DNA of 8,707 nucleotides from Candidatus Melainabacteria bacterium (GTDB lineage: Bacteria; Cyanobacteriota; Vampirovibrionia; 2-02-FULL-35-15). The notes beneath the pieces were generated by a model. That model was not told the origin of the DNA. It made no database searches and saw only the letters and a program-made list of their open reading frames with translations. This document shows, one piece after another, positions 1-6,819 of the stretch (positions within the stretch are counted from its first letter, which is position 1; each line of letters opens with the position of its first letter). Position numbers and translations under genes: made by a program. Location of the stretch: NCBI GenBank assembly GCA_023250175.1, contig JAHFBD010000086.1, forward strand, positions 1 through 8,707, in the 5' to 3' direction.

Positions 1-1360
1 CATCAGTAGATGGATATGTAGCAAGAAAAAACGCTCTGCCATTTTTGTCAAGTACTGTAGGAAGCAGTTTTAAAGCCCTTTTTACAAGTTCAAAATTGTT
101 ACCTGCTAATGAATTGGGATTTCCCTCACCTTTAAAAACAGGGCAATTAAAGAATAAAAACTTGCATTTTGTTTCAGTCTCTTTTACATACTCTTTAAGA
201 AATGAAAGATCCTTAAGATAAAGAGAAACTTTTTTTCTTACTTCTGGCTCTTCCTGGTTTAAGGTAAGTGCTGTATTGAATATGGCTTCAGGAAGAATAT
301 CTACAGCAACAACTTTTTTGCTGACCTTTGCTAATGCTGTTGTTATTGCTCCATGATTAGAGCCAATTTGAAAAACTATTGAATCTTTTAGTTTGTCATG
401 CAAATCATGAACTAAGTGTAAAAACGCAGTTGTAGAATCTTTAGCTTTCATTACACCCTCAACTATAGGTACATATCTCTTTAAAGGAGCAAGGTAAGTT
501 AAAGACTTAACTTCAACAGTACTAAGATTAGATCTTGTGTCAGCTATAGCTTCAGGTGTGTGTGATGTGACTTTAATGTCTGAATATCCATGGTGTTCTT
601 CAAAACTTTCACCATCTTTATAGCCATAGTGATCAACTCCAGATTCGTTATGGCAAGGTATCTCTTTTTTTGCTCCTTCTGTACCAAACTGGGGGAGACC
701 GTGATATTGCCCAGAAGGATTATCCATATGAGTTGCTGTAATATCCCGGCTTTTTTCCATTTCAAGTTTTGCAAGTTCTGAATCTAAGGATTTAATTTTT
801 AATTCATCTTCTGCAAAGTTACATTTTTCAAATTCTGCTTTTAATTCTTTTATCTTAACTTCTCTACATTCACGAATCTGCCAGAGTTTATTTACCAGTC
901 GAACATATAGTCCTTGGGTGTTTAAATACTCTACTGTCACATGTGCAATTTTTCTATATGACTCTCTAACTAAAAAAGGTAATTCACTATAATGAACCTT
1001 TAAGTGCTTTAGTGTTTCATCATTAACACGGGCTTTCCATGCAACATGTAGTCTTGCAGCAACTTCCTCAAGATCAAAAACAAAACCGGCTTCCAAATTT
1101 TCTTGGTTTAAAACATCAAAGATCTTTAATATATCTTCTGAGGCTGCCTTACCTTGATCAGTCTCTGAATCTGATAATAAGCTATATGGTGAATTAGAGA
1201 TTTCATTAGGATTTAAATTGTTCTTATGTATGTATTGTGGAAGTAAATGATTAAACACAGAGACATTGCTTGTGTCTGAAAGCTCTCTTTTTTGAGATTT
1301 AAATTTTAACGATTTTGAATAACCGTTAATAAAAGCTTTTGAATTTAACTTTATTAACAT
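1..1360 (-). CDS. Large protein with C-terminal SAM-methyltransferase-like domain (partial, C-terminus cut by window edge)
   Basis: An uninterrupted minus-strand frame of 453 codons starts with ATG at 1358-1360 and runs off the left edge with no stop. Residues near 328-352 read like class I methyltransferase motif I: a VFQIGSNHGAITTAL strand-turn-helix, then VVAVDI, whose acidic residue would bind the SAM ribose. Near residue 404 FFNCPVF sits where N6-adenine and HemK-type enzymes carry NPPY/F. A long helix and GRAFFLATYPS then follow, as strand 5 would. The N-terminal half is different. Residues about 98-145 (LHVAWKAR, YSELP, RESYRKIA) faintly recall the RyR domain, and about 155-206 is charged and probably coiled coil. 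About residues 207-260 are rich in His, Gly and polar residues and look like a linker. There is no clear Shine-Dalgarno sequence. The coding call is firm. The methyltransferase fold is likely, but the substrate is unknown and I do not recognise the gene. Catalytic activity is uncertain because the NPPY-like motif is altered. Confidence 0.82.
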   Translation of the reverse strand, partial: MLIKLNSKAFINGYSKSLKFKSQKRELSDTSNVSVFNHLLPQYIHKNNLNPNEISNSPYSLLSDSETDQGKAASEDILKIFDVLNQENLEAGFVFDLEEVAARLHVAWKARVNDETLKHLKVHYSELPFLVRESYRKIAHVTVEYLNTQGLYVRLVNKLWQIRECREVKIKELKAEFEKCNFAEDELKIKSLDSELAKLEMEKSRDITATHMDNPSGQYHGLPQFGTEGAKKEIPCHNESGVDHYGYKDGESFEEHHGYSDIKVTSHTPEAIADTRSNLSTVEVKSLTYLAPLKRYVPIVEGVMKAKDSTTAFLHLVHDLHDKLKDSIVFQIGSNHGAITTALAKVSKKVVAVDILPEAIFNTALTLNQEEPEVRKKVSLYLKDLSFLKEYVKETETKCKFLFFNCPVFKGEGNPNSLAGNNFELVKRALKLLPTVLDKNGRAFFLATYPSTD

Positions 1361-1417
1361 AAATAATTACCAATATATTTTTATTTTGACAATTTAAAAC
1401 CTTAACTTGCAAGAGGC

Positions 1418-1441
1418 TTAGATTAATCTTGCTTAATCTAA
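1418..1441. repeat. Perfect inverted repeat in the 124-bp gap between the permease gene and the methyltransferase-like gene
   Basis: TTAGATTAA (1418-1426), a 6-nt loop and TTAATCTAA (1433-1441) form a perfect 9-bp stem. The left arm overlaps a second palindrome, AGATTAATCT (1420-1429), so two alternative folds compete. Seen from the minus-strand permease gene it lies 44-67 nt past the stop, but no T-run follows it in that direction, so it is a poor intrinsic terminator. It could be a 3'-end stabilising hairpin of the permease mRNA or an operator for the next gene. The rest of gap 1361-1484 shows nothing else convincing. Confidence 0.45.
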
Positions 1442-1484
1442 AAATTAAAACATTCTTAAAACCAGGAATACTTGTAGTAAAAAA

Positions 1485-2969
1485 TCAAATTTGTTTCAGA
1501 TTATGATTAAAACTCTTCATTAAGGTAAGGTAGCAAACACTTGATATTAAAAGTCCAATAAACCAAGCATAGTGATACAAGCCTGTAAGGTACTCTGGAA
1601 ATAAGTCTTTTGGGACAAAATTTATTTGCAATAAAAAACCTGGCACATTTGGCAAAACTCCACAAAGCAAAGCAATTAAAGCATAGGCGTTATATCCTTT
1701 GGTATAAAAATAGTCTCCAGAATTAGATAATGAATAAAGGCTATTAACATTAACAAAAGACTTCCGAAGAATAAAATAATCCACAAGTAAAATACCAGCA
1801 ACTGGTCCTAGCAATGCAGAATAACCAACAAGCCATGTGAAAATATATCCAGAGGGATCAAGAACCAATTTCCAAGGCATTATAACTAAACCAATGATTG
1901 CAGTAATTAAGCCACCTTTTTTAAAGTTAATTTCAGATGGACATAAATTTGAAAAATCATTTGCTGGTGCTACAACATTTGCGGCTACATTCATAGCTAG
2001 TGTTGCTAAACAGATTAATGCCATTGATATAAAAACAATAACCTTATTTTCAAATTTGCTGACCAATTCAACAGGATTCCATAAATATTCACCATAAATA
2101 ATAAACGAGGCCATAGTTACTATTACCCCAATAAATGCAATTAAGGTCATTGTTAATGGTAGTCCCAGAGATTGTCCTATAATTTGTGCCTTTTGATTTT
2201 TTGCATATCTGGTAAAATCTGGAATATTTAAACTTAGTGTTGCCCAAAAACCAATGATGCCTGTTAGTGCAGGGAAAAAGAATTTTAGGAATTCAGTATT
2301 CGATTTAAATTTTGAAGGAGCTAATATAAGATTTGTTAGACCATGTGCATTACTGAAAGCCCATATTAAAAGGGCTATCCCACTTAAAAGCAATATGGGA
2401 GCACAGTATGATTCTAGTTTTTTAATTGATTCAATTCCTCTGAAAATTAAAAAAAGATTTATACTCCAAAAAACTAAAAAGCAAAGAAGCTGAACTAGTG
2501 AGATGCTAAACCATTCAGGAAGAATCTTGGGAATTTTATTTATATCTAGCCATAAGATTTGAAGCATTGTATATATTGCTGAGCCGCCTATCCAGGATTG
2601 AATACCAAACCACCCACATGCAACAATAGCTCTAAGCAAAGCAGGTATATTTGCTCCTCTTACACCAAAACTAATCCTTGAATAAACAGGAAAAGGAATG
2701 CCGTACTTTACTCCAATGTGTCCATTTAAGATCATGGGAATAAGTACAATGATATTTCCTAGTAATACAGTAAAAACTGCTTGTACAATATTCATGCCAC
2801 CTTGAATGAGGGATGCAGCAATCATATATGACGGAATATTAATACACATCCCAATCCATAAAGCAGTATAATTCCAGATGCTCCAAGTTCTGTTTTCTTG
2901 CGGAGTAGGTGCTAAATCATGATTAATTAAAGACTTATCATGAAGAGTATTATCAAAGTCAATATTCAC
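1485..2969 (-). CDS. NCS1-family nucleobase/hydantoin/allantoin:cation symporter
   Basis: A 494-residue, very hydrophobic protein with about 12 membrane helices, the usual size for the NCS1 (nucleobase-cation-symport-1) family that includes Mhp1, PucI and FurA-type carriers. The N-terminal PTPQENRTWSIWNY segment (residues 21-34) is the family entry motif. TM3 carries ACGWFGIQSW; W120 and Q124 match in spacing the Mhp1 substrate-binding Trp and Gln. GFWATLSLNIPDFTRYA (240-256) is the TM6 signature with the second aromatic, W242. MNVAANVVAPAND (326-338) matches the TM8 stretch that holds the substrate-contacting Asn. These features favour a ring-shaped nitrogen compound (hydantoin, allantoin, uracil, cytosine or similar) with Na+ or H+ co-transport; the exact substrate cannot be read. 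The start is GTG at 2967-2969, because a TAG lies four codons upstream and no ATG is near. No Shine-Dalgarno sequence is visible. The gene is divergent from the deoxyribosyltransferase-like gene, 28 bp away. Confidence 0.93.
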   Translation of the reverse strand: MNIDFDNTLHDKSLINHDLAPTPQENRTWSIWNYTALWIGMCINIPSYMIAASLIQGGMNIVQAVFTVLLGNIIVLIPMILNGHIGVKYGIPFPVYSRISFGVRGANIPALLRAIVACGWFGIQSWIGGSAIYTMLQILWLDINKIPKILPEWFSISLVQLLCFLVFWSINLFLIFRGIESIKKLESYCAPILLLSGIALLIWAFSNAHGLTNLILAPSKFKSNTEFLKFFFPALTGIIGFWATLSLNIPDFTRYAKNQKAQIIGQSLGLPLTMTLIAFIGVIVTMASFIIYGEYLWNPVELVSKFENKVIVFISMALICLATLAMNVAANVVAPANDFSNLCPSEINFKKGGLITAIIGLVIMPWKLVLDPSGYIFTWLVGYSALLGPVAGILLVDYFILRKSFVNVNSLYSLSNSGDYFYTKGYNAYALIALLCGVLPNVPGFLLQINFVPKDLFPEYLTGLYHYAWFIGLLISSVCYLTLMKSFNHNLKQI

Positions 2970-2985
2970 AATTGTTTTCTAAGAT

Positions 2986-3013
2986 ATCATATTAAGCATG
3001 AAAATATCACCAA
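2986..3013 (-). promoter_or_regulatory. Candidate sigma-70-type promoter for the NCS1 permease gene
   Basis: Read on the minus strand, TTGGTG (3008-3013) is followed after 16 bp by TATGAT (2986-2991, five of six to TATAAT). Transcription would begin about 10 nt before the GTG start, giving an almost leaderless mRNA, in line with the missing Shine-Dalgarno sequence. It overlaps the first codons of the divergent gene. The -35 match is only three of six, so this is tentative. Confidence 0.28.
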
Positions 3014-3396
3014 CAAAAATATTTTTAATTTGTCCGGTAAGAAATATTGAGCAAGTTGAAAAGACTCAAATTGAAACTTATGTCTCTAAACTTGAAGATG
3101 AAGGAAAAAAAGTTTATTGGCCATTAAGAGATACAAACCAGGATGACAGTGTAGGACTCCGTATTTGTCAGGATAATCGTAAGGCTATTATTGAATCTGA
3201 TGAGGTTCATGTGTGGTGGAACCCTTCATCTCAAGGTTCTTTATTTGATCTTGGAATGACGTTCGGAACCGATAAAAAAGTTGTTTTAGCAAATCCTGAA
3301 TCTGTTAAAACGACCCCTCATAAAAGCTTTAATAATGTCTTGCTTGCATTAAACTTATTAAAGTCATCAGTGTTAGATGAAGAAGTTAAAATATAA
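2998..3396 (+). CDS. Nucleoside 2-deoxyribosyltransferase-like protein
   Basis: A 132-residue soluble protein with the pattern of the nucleoside 2-deoxyribosyltransferase (NDT-like) superfamily. It opens with a beta strand and phosphate-loop-like turn (IFLICPVRN, 8-16). A helix and YVSKLEDEGKKVYWPLRDTN (28-47) follow, then AIIESDEVHVWWNP (63-76) and the superfamily's closing signature GSLFDLGMTFG (80-90). Typical members use a Glu in that last motif as the nucleophile that attacks C1' of the deoxyribose; here the position appears to be D84. It may therefore be a hydrolase, a TIR-like nucleotide-binding protein or a variant transferase instead of a classical base-exchange enzyme. The length fits compact family members. 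ATG at 2998 is the first start; no strong ribosome site precedes it. It ends 14 bp before the SDH anchor gene on the same strand, so co-transcription is likely. The divergent nucleobase-type permease supports a salvage role by context only. Confidence 0.75.
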   Translation: MKISPTKIFLICPVRNIEQVEKTQIETYVSKLEDEGKKVYWPLRDTNQDDSVGLRICQDNRKAIIESDEVHVWWNPSSQGSLFDLGMTFGTDKKVVLANPESVKTTPHKSFNNVLLALNLLKSSVLDEEVKI

Positions 3397-3410
3397 AGAA
3401 TAGTAAAACC

Positions 3411-4160
3411 ATGTCAACGACATTAACAGAGAAACCTAGAAAAAAAGAAAGCTTTGGTGCAACACAAAGAAAAGACTTGTGGTGGTTTGAACCATTAGTA
3501 TATGCTGTGGGTTTTGGTTTGTTTATTATTTATGCAACATGGGCAGCTTTTCAAGGGAAACATTATGAGTATGGTCCTTATCTATCACCATTTTATTCAC
3601 CTTTAATTACAGTATCCTGGTGGAAATTTTCACCAGCTTTTTTAATACTTTGGATTCCTGCTGGTTTTCGAATGACTTGTTACTACTATAGAAAAGCTTA
3701 CTATCGTTCTTACTTCATGGATCCACCAGCATGTGGTGTTAGTGAAGGTTGTTCAAATAAAAAATATAGTGGTGAAACTGCTTTCCCATTTATCTTTCAA
3801 AATCTTCATAGATACTTTTTGCTAGGCGCAACTGTGCTTTTGTTTTTTCTGTGGAGTGATGTAATAAAAGCTTTTAATTTTGATGGGAGATTTGGAGTTG
3901 GAGTTGGTTCTTTAGTATTATTAGCAAACACTTTTTTGCTGTCAATGTATTCTTTAACTTGTCATTCTTTTAGGCATTTAATAGGTGGTTATAAAGATGG
4001 GTTTAAATGTGGGTATCAGTATAATTTCTATAAAAAAATTAGCTGTGGAAATGAGCGTCATATGTTTTGGGCATGGGTAAGCCTATTTATGGTTGGTTTT
4101 GCTGATCTTTATGTAAGACTTTGTTCTATGGGAATATGGGCGGATATAAGGTTAATATGA
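3411..4160 (+). CDS. sdhC: Succinate dehydrogenase membrane anchor, Sdh1/type-F-like, with putative Rieske [2Fe-2S] ligands
   Basis: A 249-residue protein with five predicted membrane helices at about 28-48, 72-92, 128-152, 161-183 and 216-238. It bears no resemblance to E. coli SdhC/SdhD. DLWWFEPLVYAVGF and YATWAAFQGKHYEYGPYLSP followed by FYSPL are hallmark stretches, as I recall them, of the single-subunit anchor of mycobacterial and Streptomyces Sdh1. In that enzyme the anchor holds a quinone site and a Rieske-type [2Fe-2S] cluster coordinated by Cys and His. Here C90, C108, C114, H133, C184, H185 and H189 all map to the cytoplasmic ends of TM2-TM4 or the loops between them. The best ligand set is C90, H133, C184 and H185 or H189, by inference only. 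The start ATG at 3411 lies 14 bp after the previous stop with little Shine-Dalgarno character. Its TGA stop overlaps the sdhA start (ATGA), implying translational coupling. The protein anchors SdhA/SdhB and passes electrons from succinate to quinone. Confidence 0.86.
   Translation: MSTTLTEKPRKKESFGATQRKDLWWFEPLVYAVGFGLFIIYATWAAFQGKHYEYGPYLSPFYSPLITVSWWKFSPAFLILWIPAGFRMTCYYYRKAYYRSYFMDPPACGVSEGCSNKKYSGETAFPFIFQNLHRYFLLGATVLLFFLWSDVIKAFNFDGRFGVGVGSLVLLANTFLLSMYSLTCHSFRHLIGGYKDGFKCGYQYNFYKKISCGNERHMFWAWVSLFMVGFADLYVRLCSMGIWADIRLI
4147..4159 (+). promoter_or_regulatory. Ribosome binding site and coupled start of sdhA
   Basis: TAAGG, five bases of AT-rich spacer, then ATG at 4157-4159, whose last two bases begin the TGA stop of the anchor gene (4158-4160). 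This arrangement decides the sdhA start over the upstream in-frame ATG at 4121 and predicts termination-reinitiation between the two subunits. Confidence 0.6.
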
Positions 4161-5902
4161 GTACACTTGATAGATTTGAAATTCATGAACATGATGTTCT
4201 TGTAATAGGTGCTGGTGGAGCTGGTTTACGTGCTGCAATTGAAGCTTCAGCAAATGGAGTTTCTGTAGGACTAGTCTGTAAATCTCTTTTAGGAAAAGCT
4301 CATACAGTAATGGCAGAAGGTGGCATAGCTGCTGCAGTAGGAAATGTAGATAAACAAGATAATTGGCAGACCCACTTTAAAGATACAATGAAAGGTGGAA
4401 AGTTTCTAAATAACTACCGCATGGCTCAGTTACATGCACAAGAAGCGCCAGAAAGGGTGCTTGAGTTAGAACGTTGGGGAGCATTATTTGACAGAACCAG
4501 TGAAGGAACTATTTTACAAAGACCATTTGGTGGACATAGTTATAAGAGACTTTGCCATGTAGGTGATAGAACCGGACTTGAAATGATTAGGACACTTCAA
4601 GACAAAGGCGTTCACATGGGCATTAATGTTTATATGGAATGTACTATTACAAGGCTTTTAAAAGAAGATGGTAAAATCTCTGGAGCTTTTGGGTACTGGA
4701 GGGAAACCGGACGTTTTGTAATTTTTAAAGCAAAAGCAATTATTCTTGCAACCGGTGGAGTTGGAAAAGCCTATAAAGTAACCTCAAACTCATGGGAATA
4801 TACTGCAGATGGTCAGCTTCTTGCATATGATGCGGGTGCTGAACTGATCGATACAGAGTTTATTCAGTTTCATCCTACAGGAATGATATGGCCTCCTGGA
4901 GTTATTGGAATATTGGTTACAGAAGCTGTGCGTGGTGAAGGTGGAATTTTAAGAAATAAAGATGGCTATCGCTTTATGGAAAAGTATGATCCAGAAAGAA
5001 TGGAGCTTTCAACTCGCGATGTAGTAGCAAGATCAATTTATATAGAAAATAAAGAAGGGCGAGGCTCACCACATGGAGGAGCATTCTTAGATATTAGTCA
5101 TAAAGGTGCAGAGTACATAAAGAAAAAACTTCCTAGTATGTACCATCAGTTTAAAGAATTAGCTGATGTAGATATAACAACTGGTCCAATGGAAGTAGGT
5201 CCTACCTGCCACTATTCAATGGGTGGTGTAAAAGTAGATGCAGATAGTACTGCTACCAGCATTCCTGGTTTATATGCAGCCGGAGAAGTTGCTGGCGGTA
5301 TGCATGGTGCAAACAGACTTGGCGGGAATTCATTATCTGATCTTTTAGTCTTTGGTCGTAGAGCAGGTTTATATGCTGCTGAATATGCAAAGAAAAATAA
5401 AGCAACACTAAATATAAATGAAGATGAAATTGCAAACGCTGAAAAATCAATAGTAGTATTTTTTGAACAAGATGGCGGGGAAAATCCATATACTGTTCAT
5501 AGAGATCTTCAAGAATTAATGCAAAATAAAGTAGGAATTTTTAGGGTGGAAGACGATTTAAAATTTGCTATTAATGAACTAAAATCTCTAAAAGAAAGAG
5601 CAGCTAAAGTAAAAATAGAAGGTTCTAGAATGTATAATCCTGGTTGGCATATGGCATATGATCTTCAAAGTATGGTTATTTACTCAGAAGCAATTGCCAA
5701 GTGTGCTTTACAAAGAAAAGAAAGTCGGGGGGCACACAGTAGACTTGATTATCCTAATACGGATCCTGAACATGGTAAGTGGAACAGTTTAGTAAAGAAA
5801 GCAAATGATGGGTCTTTAATTGTTGAAAAATCACCGCTTCCTGAAATGCCTGGTGAATTAAAACAATTACTTGAAGACAAAAAAGTAGCAGCTAAAATAT
5901 AA
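4157..5902 (+). CDS. sdhA: Succinate dehydrogenase flavoprotein subunit
   Basis: The catalytic subunit of complex II oxidises succinate to fumarate with covalently bound FAD. From the ATG at 4157 it has 581 residues. The dinucleotide-binding fold is DVLVIGAGGAGLRAA (13-27). H49 in KAHTVMAEGGIAAA is the expected covalent FAD attachment His. QFHPTG (237-242), RGEGG (259-263), STRDVVARSI (285-294, R287 the catalytic-type Arg), HYSMGG (352-357) and HGANRLGGNSLSDLLVFGR (383-401, R387) supply the dicarboxylate site. ESRGAHSRLDYP lies in the C-terminal helical domain. A longer frame opens at an ATG at 4121, but the 4157 start is preferred. It makes the ATGA overlap with the anchor gene, has AAGG five bases upstream (4148-4151), and begins right before the nucleotide-binding domain as in relatives. 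The extra 12 residues would overlap the anchor more deeply. Very high confidence in identity. Confidence 0.98.
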   Translation: MSTLDRFEIHEHDVLVIGAGGAGLRAAIEASANGVSVGLVCKSLLGKAHTVMAEGGIAAAVGNVDKQDNWQTHFKDTMKGGKFLNNYRMAQLHAQEAPERVLELERWGALFDRTSEGTILQRPFGGHSYKRLCHVGDRTGLEMIRTLQDKGVHMGINVYMECTITRLLKEDGKISGAFGYWRETGRFVIFKAKAIILATGGVGKAYKVTSNSWEYTADGQLLAYDAGAELIDTEFIQFHPTGMIWPPGVIGILVTEAVRGEGGILRNKDGYRFMEKYDPERMELSTRDVVARSIYIENKEGRGSPHGGAFLDISHKGAEYIKKKLPSMYHQFKELADVDITTGPMEVGPTCHYSMGGVKVDADSTATSIPGLYAAGEVAGGMHGANRLGGNSLSDLLVFGRRAGLYAAEYAKKNKATLNINEDEIANAEKSIVVFFEQDGGENPYTVHRDLQELMQNKVGIFRVEDDLKFAINELKSLKERAAKVKIEGSRMYNPGWHMAYDLQSMVIYSEAIAKCALQRKESRGAHSRLDYPNTDPEHGKWNSLVKKANDGSLIVEKSPLPEMPGELKQLLEDKKVAAKI

Positions 5903-5918
5903 AGATAAAAAAAGAGAT

Positions 5919-5935
5919 AAAGGTAAAGTAAACTG
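5919..5935 (+). promoter_or_regulatory. Shine-Dalgarno site pointing to a CTG start for sdhB
   Basis: AAAGG at 5919-5923, nine bases, then CTG at 5933-5935 in the sdhB frame. The alternative TTG at 5948 lies 24 bases from the same site and has no purine-rich site of its own. The spacing favours the CTG, though CTG starts are rare in bacteria, so the matter is open. Confidence 0.4.
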
Positions 5936-5947
5936 ACTACATCTACT

Positions 5948-6730
5948 TTGAATAAAGAAGAAAGCCAATCCCAAATTTCATCTGGAGATAAAAAAGTAAG
6001 AATTGCAACCTTTAAGGTTTATAGAGGTGATAGAGAGAAGGGTAATGAAGTAGAATACAAGGTTCCAGTTGAAGAAGGAATGGTAGTGTTAGATGCTATT
6101 CATTACATTCAAAAAAATATTTCACCAGATTTAGCTGTTCGATGGAATTGTAAAGCGGCAAAATGTGGTTCTTGTAGTGCAGAAGTAAATGGTAAACCAC
6201 GTCTTATGTGCAAGACTAGACTTGATGACTTTGATATAAATGAAGAAATCAAAGTTTATCCTATGAAATCTTTCCCTATTATTAAAGATTTGGCATGTGA
6301 TGTTTCCTGGAACTATGAAGTAAATAAAAAAATTACTCCATTTACACCTAAAGAAAACACAACTTGGAAAATGAATCAAAGAGATATAGACAGGGTTCAA
6401 GAATTTAGAAAATGTATAGAATGTTTTGCTTGTCAGAATGTTTGCCATGTAATTCGTGAGCATGATTTAAAACCAAAATTTGCAGGACCAAGATTTTTTG
6501 TTCGTGTAGCAGGACTTGAAATGCATCCGTTAGATGATGTAGATAGACTTGAAGCTCTTAAAGATGATATGGGAATTGGTTTTTGTAATATCACAAAATG
6601 TTGTACCGAGGTTTGTCCTGAAGACATCCATATAACTGACAATGCCATTATTCCACTTAAAGAAAGAGTTGTAGACAGATATTATGATCCAGTAAGAATG
6701 TTTTTTAGGAAAATATTTAAGAAGAAGTAG
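5948..6730 (+). CDS. sdhB: Succinate dehydrogenase iron-sulfur subunit
   Basis: SdhB carries electrons from FAD to the membrane anchor through three iron-sulfur clusters. From the TTG at 5948 it has 260 residues. The N-terminal plant-ferredoxin-like domain has C68, C73, C76 and C88 for [2Fe-2S]. The C-terminal domain has CIECFACQNVC (C156, C159, C162, C166) and CNITKCCTEVCP (C213, C218, C219, C223). By E. coli pattern, C156, C159, C162 and C223 hold [4Fe-4S], and C166, C213 and C219 hold the third, [3Fe-4S], cluster. C218 is an extra Cys next to a ligand, shared as I recall with actinobacterial Sdh1 SdhB, as is the CHVIREH stretch after the first motif. No ATG or GTG start exists: an in-frame TAA lies at 5924-5926, leaving TTG 5948 or CTG 5933. 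CTG has AAAGG nine bases upstream and would add five residues (Met-Thr-Thr-Ser-Thr). The true start may therefore be 5933. It follows sdhA by 30-45 bp in one operon. Confidence 0.97.
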   Translation: MNKEESQSQISSGDKKVRIATFKVYRGDREKGNEVEYKVPVEEGMVVLDAIHYIQKNISPDLAVRWNCKAAKCGSCSAEVNGKPRLMCKTRLDDFDINEEIKVYPMKSFPIIKDLACDVSWNYEVNKKITPFTPKENTTWKMNQRDIDRVQEFRKCIECFACQNVCHVIREHDLKPKFAGPRFFVRVAGLEMHPLDDVDRLEALKDDMGIGFCNITKCCTEVCPEDIHITDNAIIPLKERVVDRYYDPVRMFFRKIFKKK

Positions 6731-6768
6731 TTTTTCTTGGTTAAGGGGCAATTTAATAATTATTTAAT

Positions 6769-6807
6769 TTGACATTAAATACTAATTTATGAAACACTTG
6801 TTTCATA
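6769..6807 (+). promoter_or_regulatory. Consensus -35 box followed by a perfect dyad upstream of the EF-hand lipoprotein gene
   Basis: TTGACA (6769-6774) matches the sigma-70 -35 consensus exactly. Thirteen bases on begins a perfect dyad, TATGAAAC (6788-6795), ACTT loop, GTTTCATA (6800-6807). At 15-19 bp from the -35 no good -10 hexamer exists; the best is a three-of-six match inside the dyad. The dyad sits where a repressor would cover the -10 and start site, so an operator is plausible. It could instead be a weak AT-rich terminator for the sdh operon, since TTATTT follows it. Confidence 0.35.
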
Positions 6808-6819
6808 TTATTTAACAAC

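Noticed and set aside
544..781. Two small open frames, one on each strand, within 544-781
   Set aside because: Both lie in other frames of the long 1-1360 minus-strand gene, whose translation is continuous and has a recognisable domain; the small frames have no ribosome site and odd composition.
1400..1413. 14-base sequence CCTTAACTTGCAAG repeated exactly at 7975-7988
   Set aside because: One copy is the coding end of pnp, and a chance 14-base match in an 8.7-kb AT-rich window is not rare. No further copy or flanking similarity was seen.
1837..2493. Two plus-strand frames opposite the NCS1 permease gene
   Set aside because: Antisense shadows of a clearly conserved transporter; no ribosome site or recognisable domain.
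4121..4156. Upstream ATG at 4121 as the sdhA start
   Set aside because: It would overlap the anchor gene by 40 bases, add 12 residues unlike the family, and lacks a ribosome site; ATG at 4157 has AAGG and the ATGA overlap.
6131..6751. Several minus-strand open frames opposite sdhB
   Set aside because: Shadow frames of sdhB, whose cluster motifs run through the whole region; they have no ribosome sites and no family resemblance.
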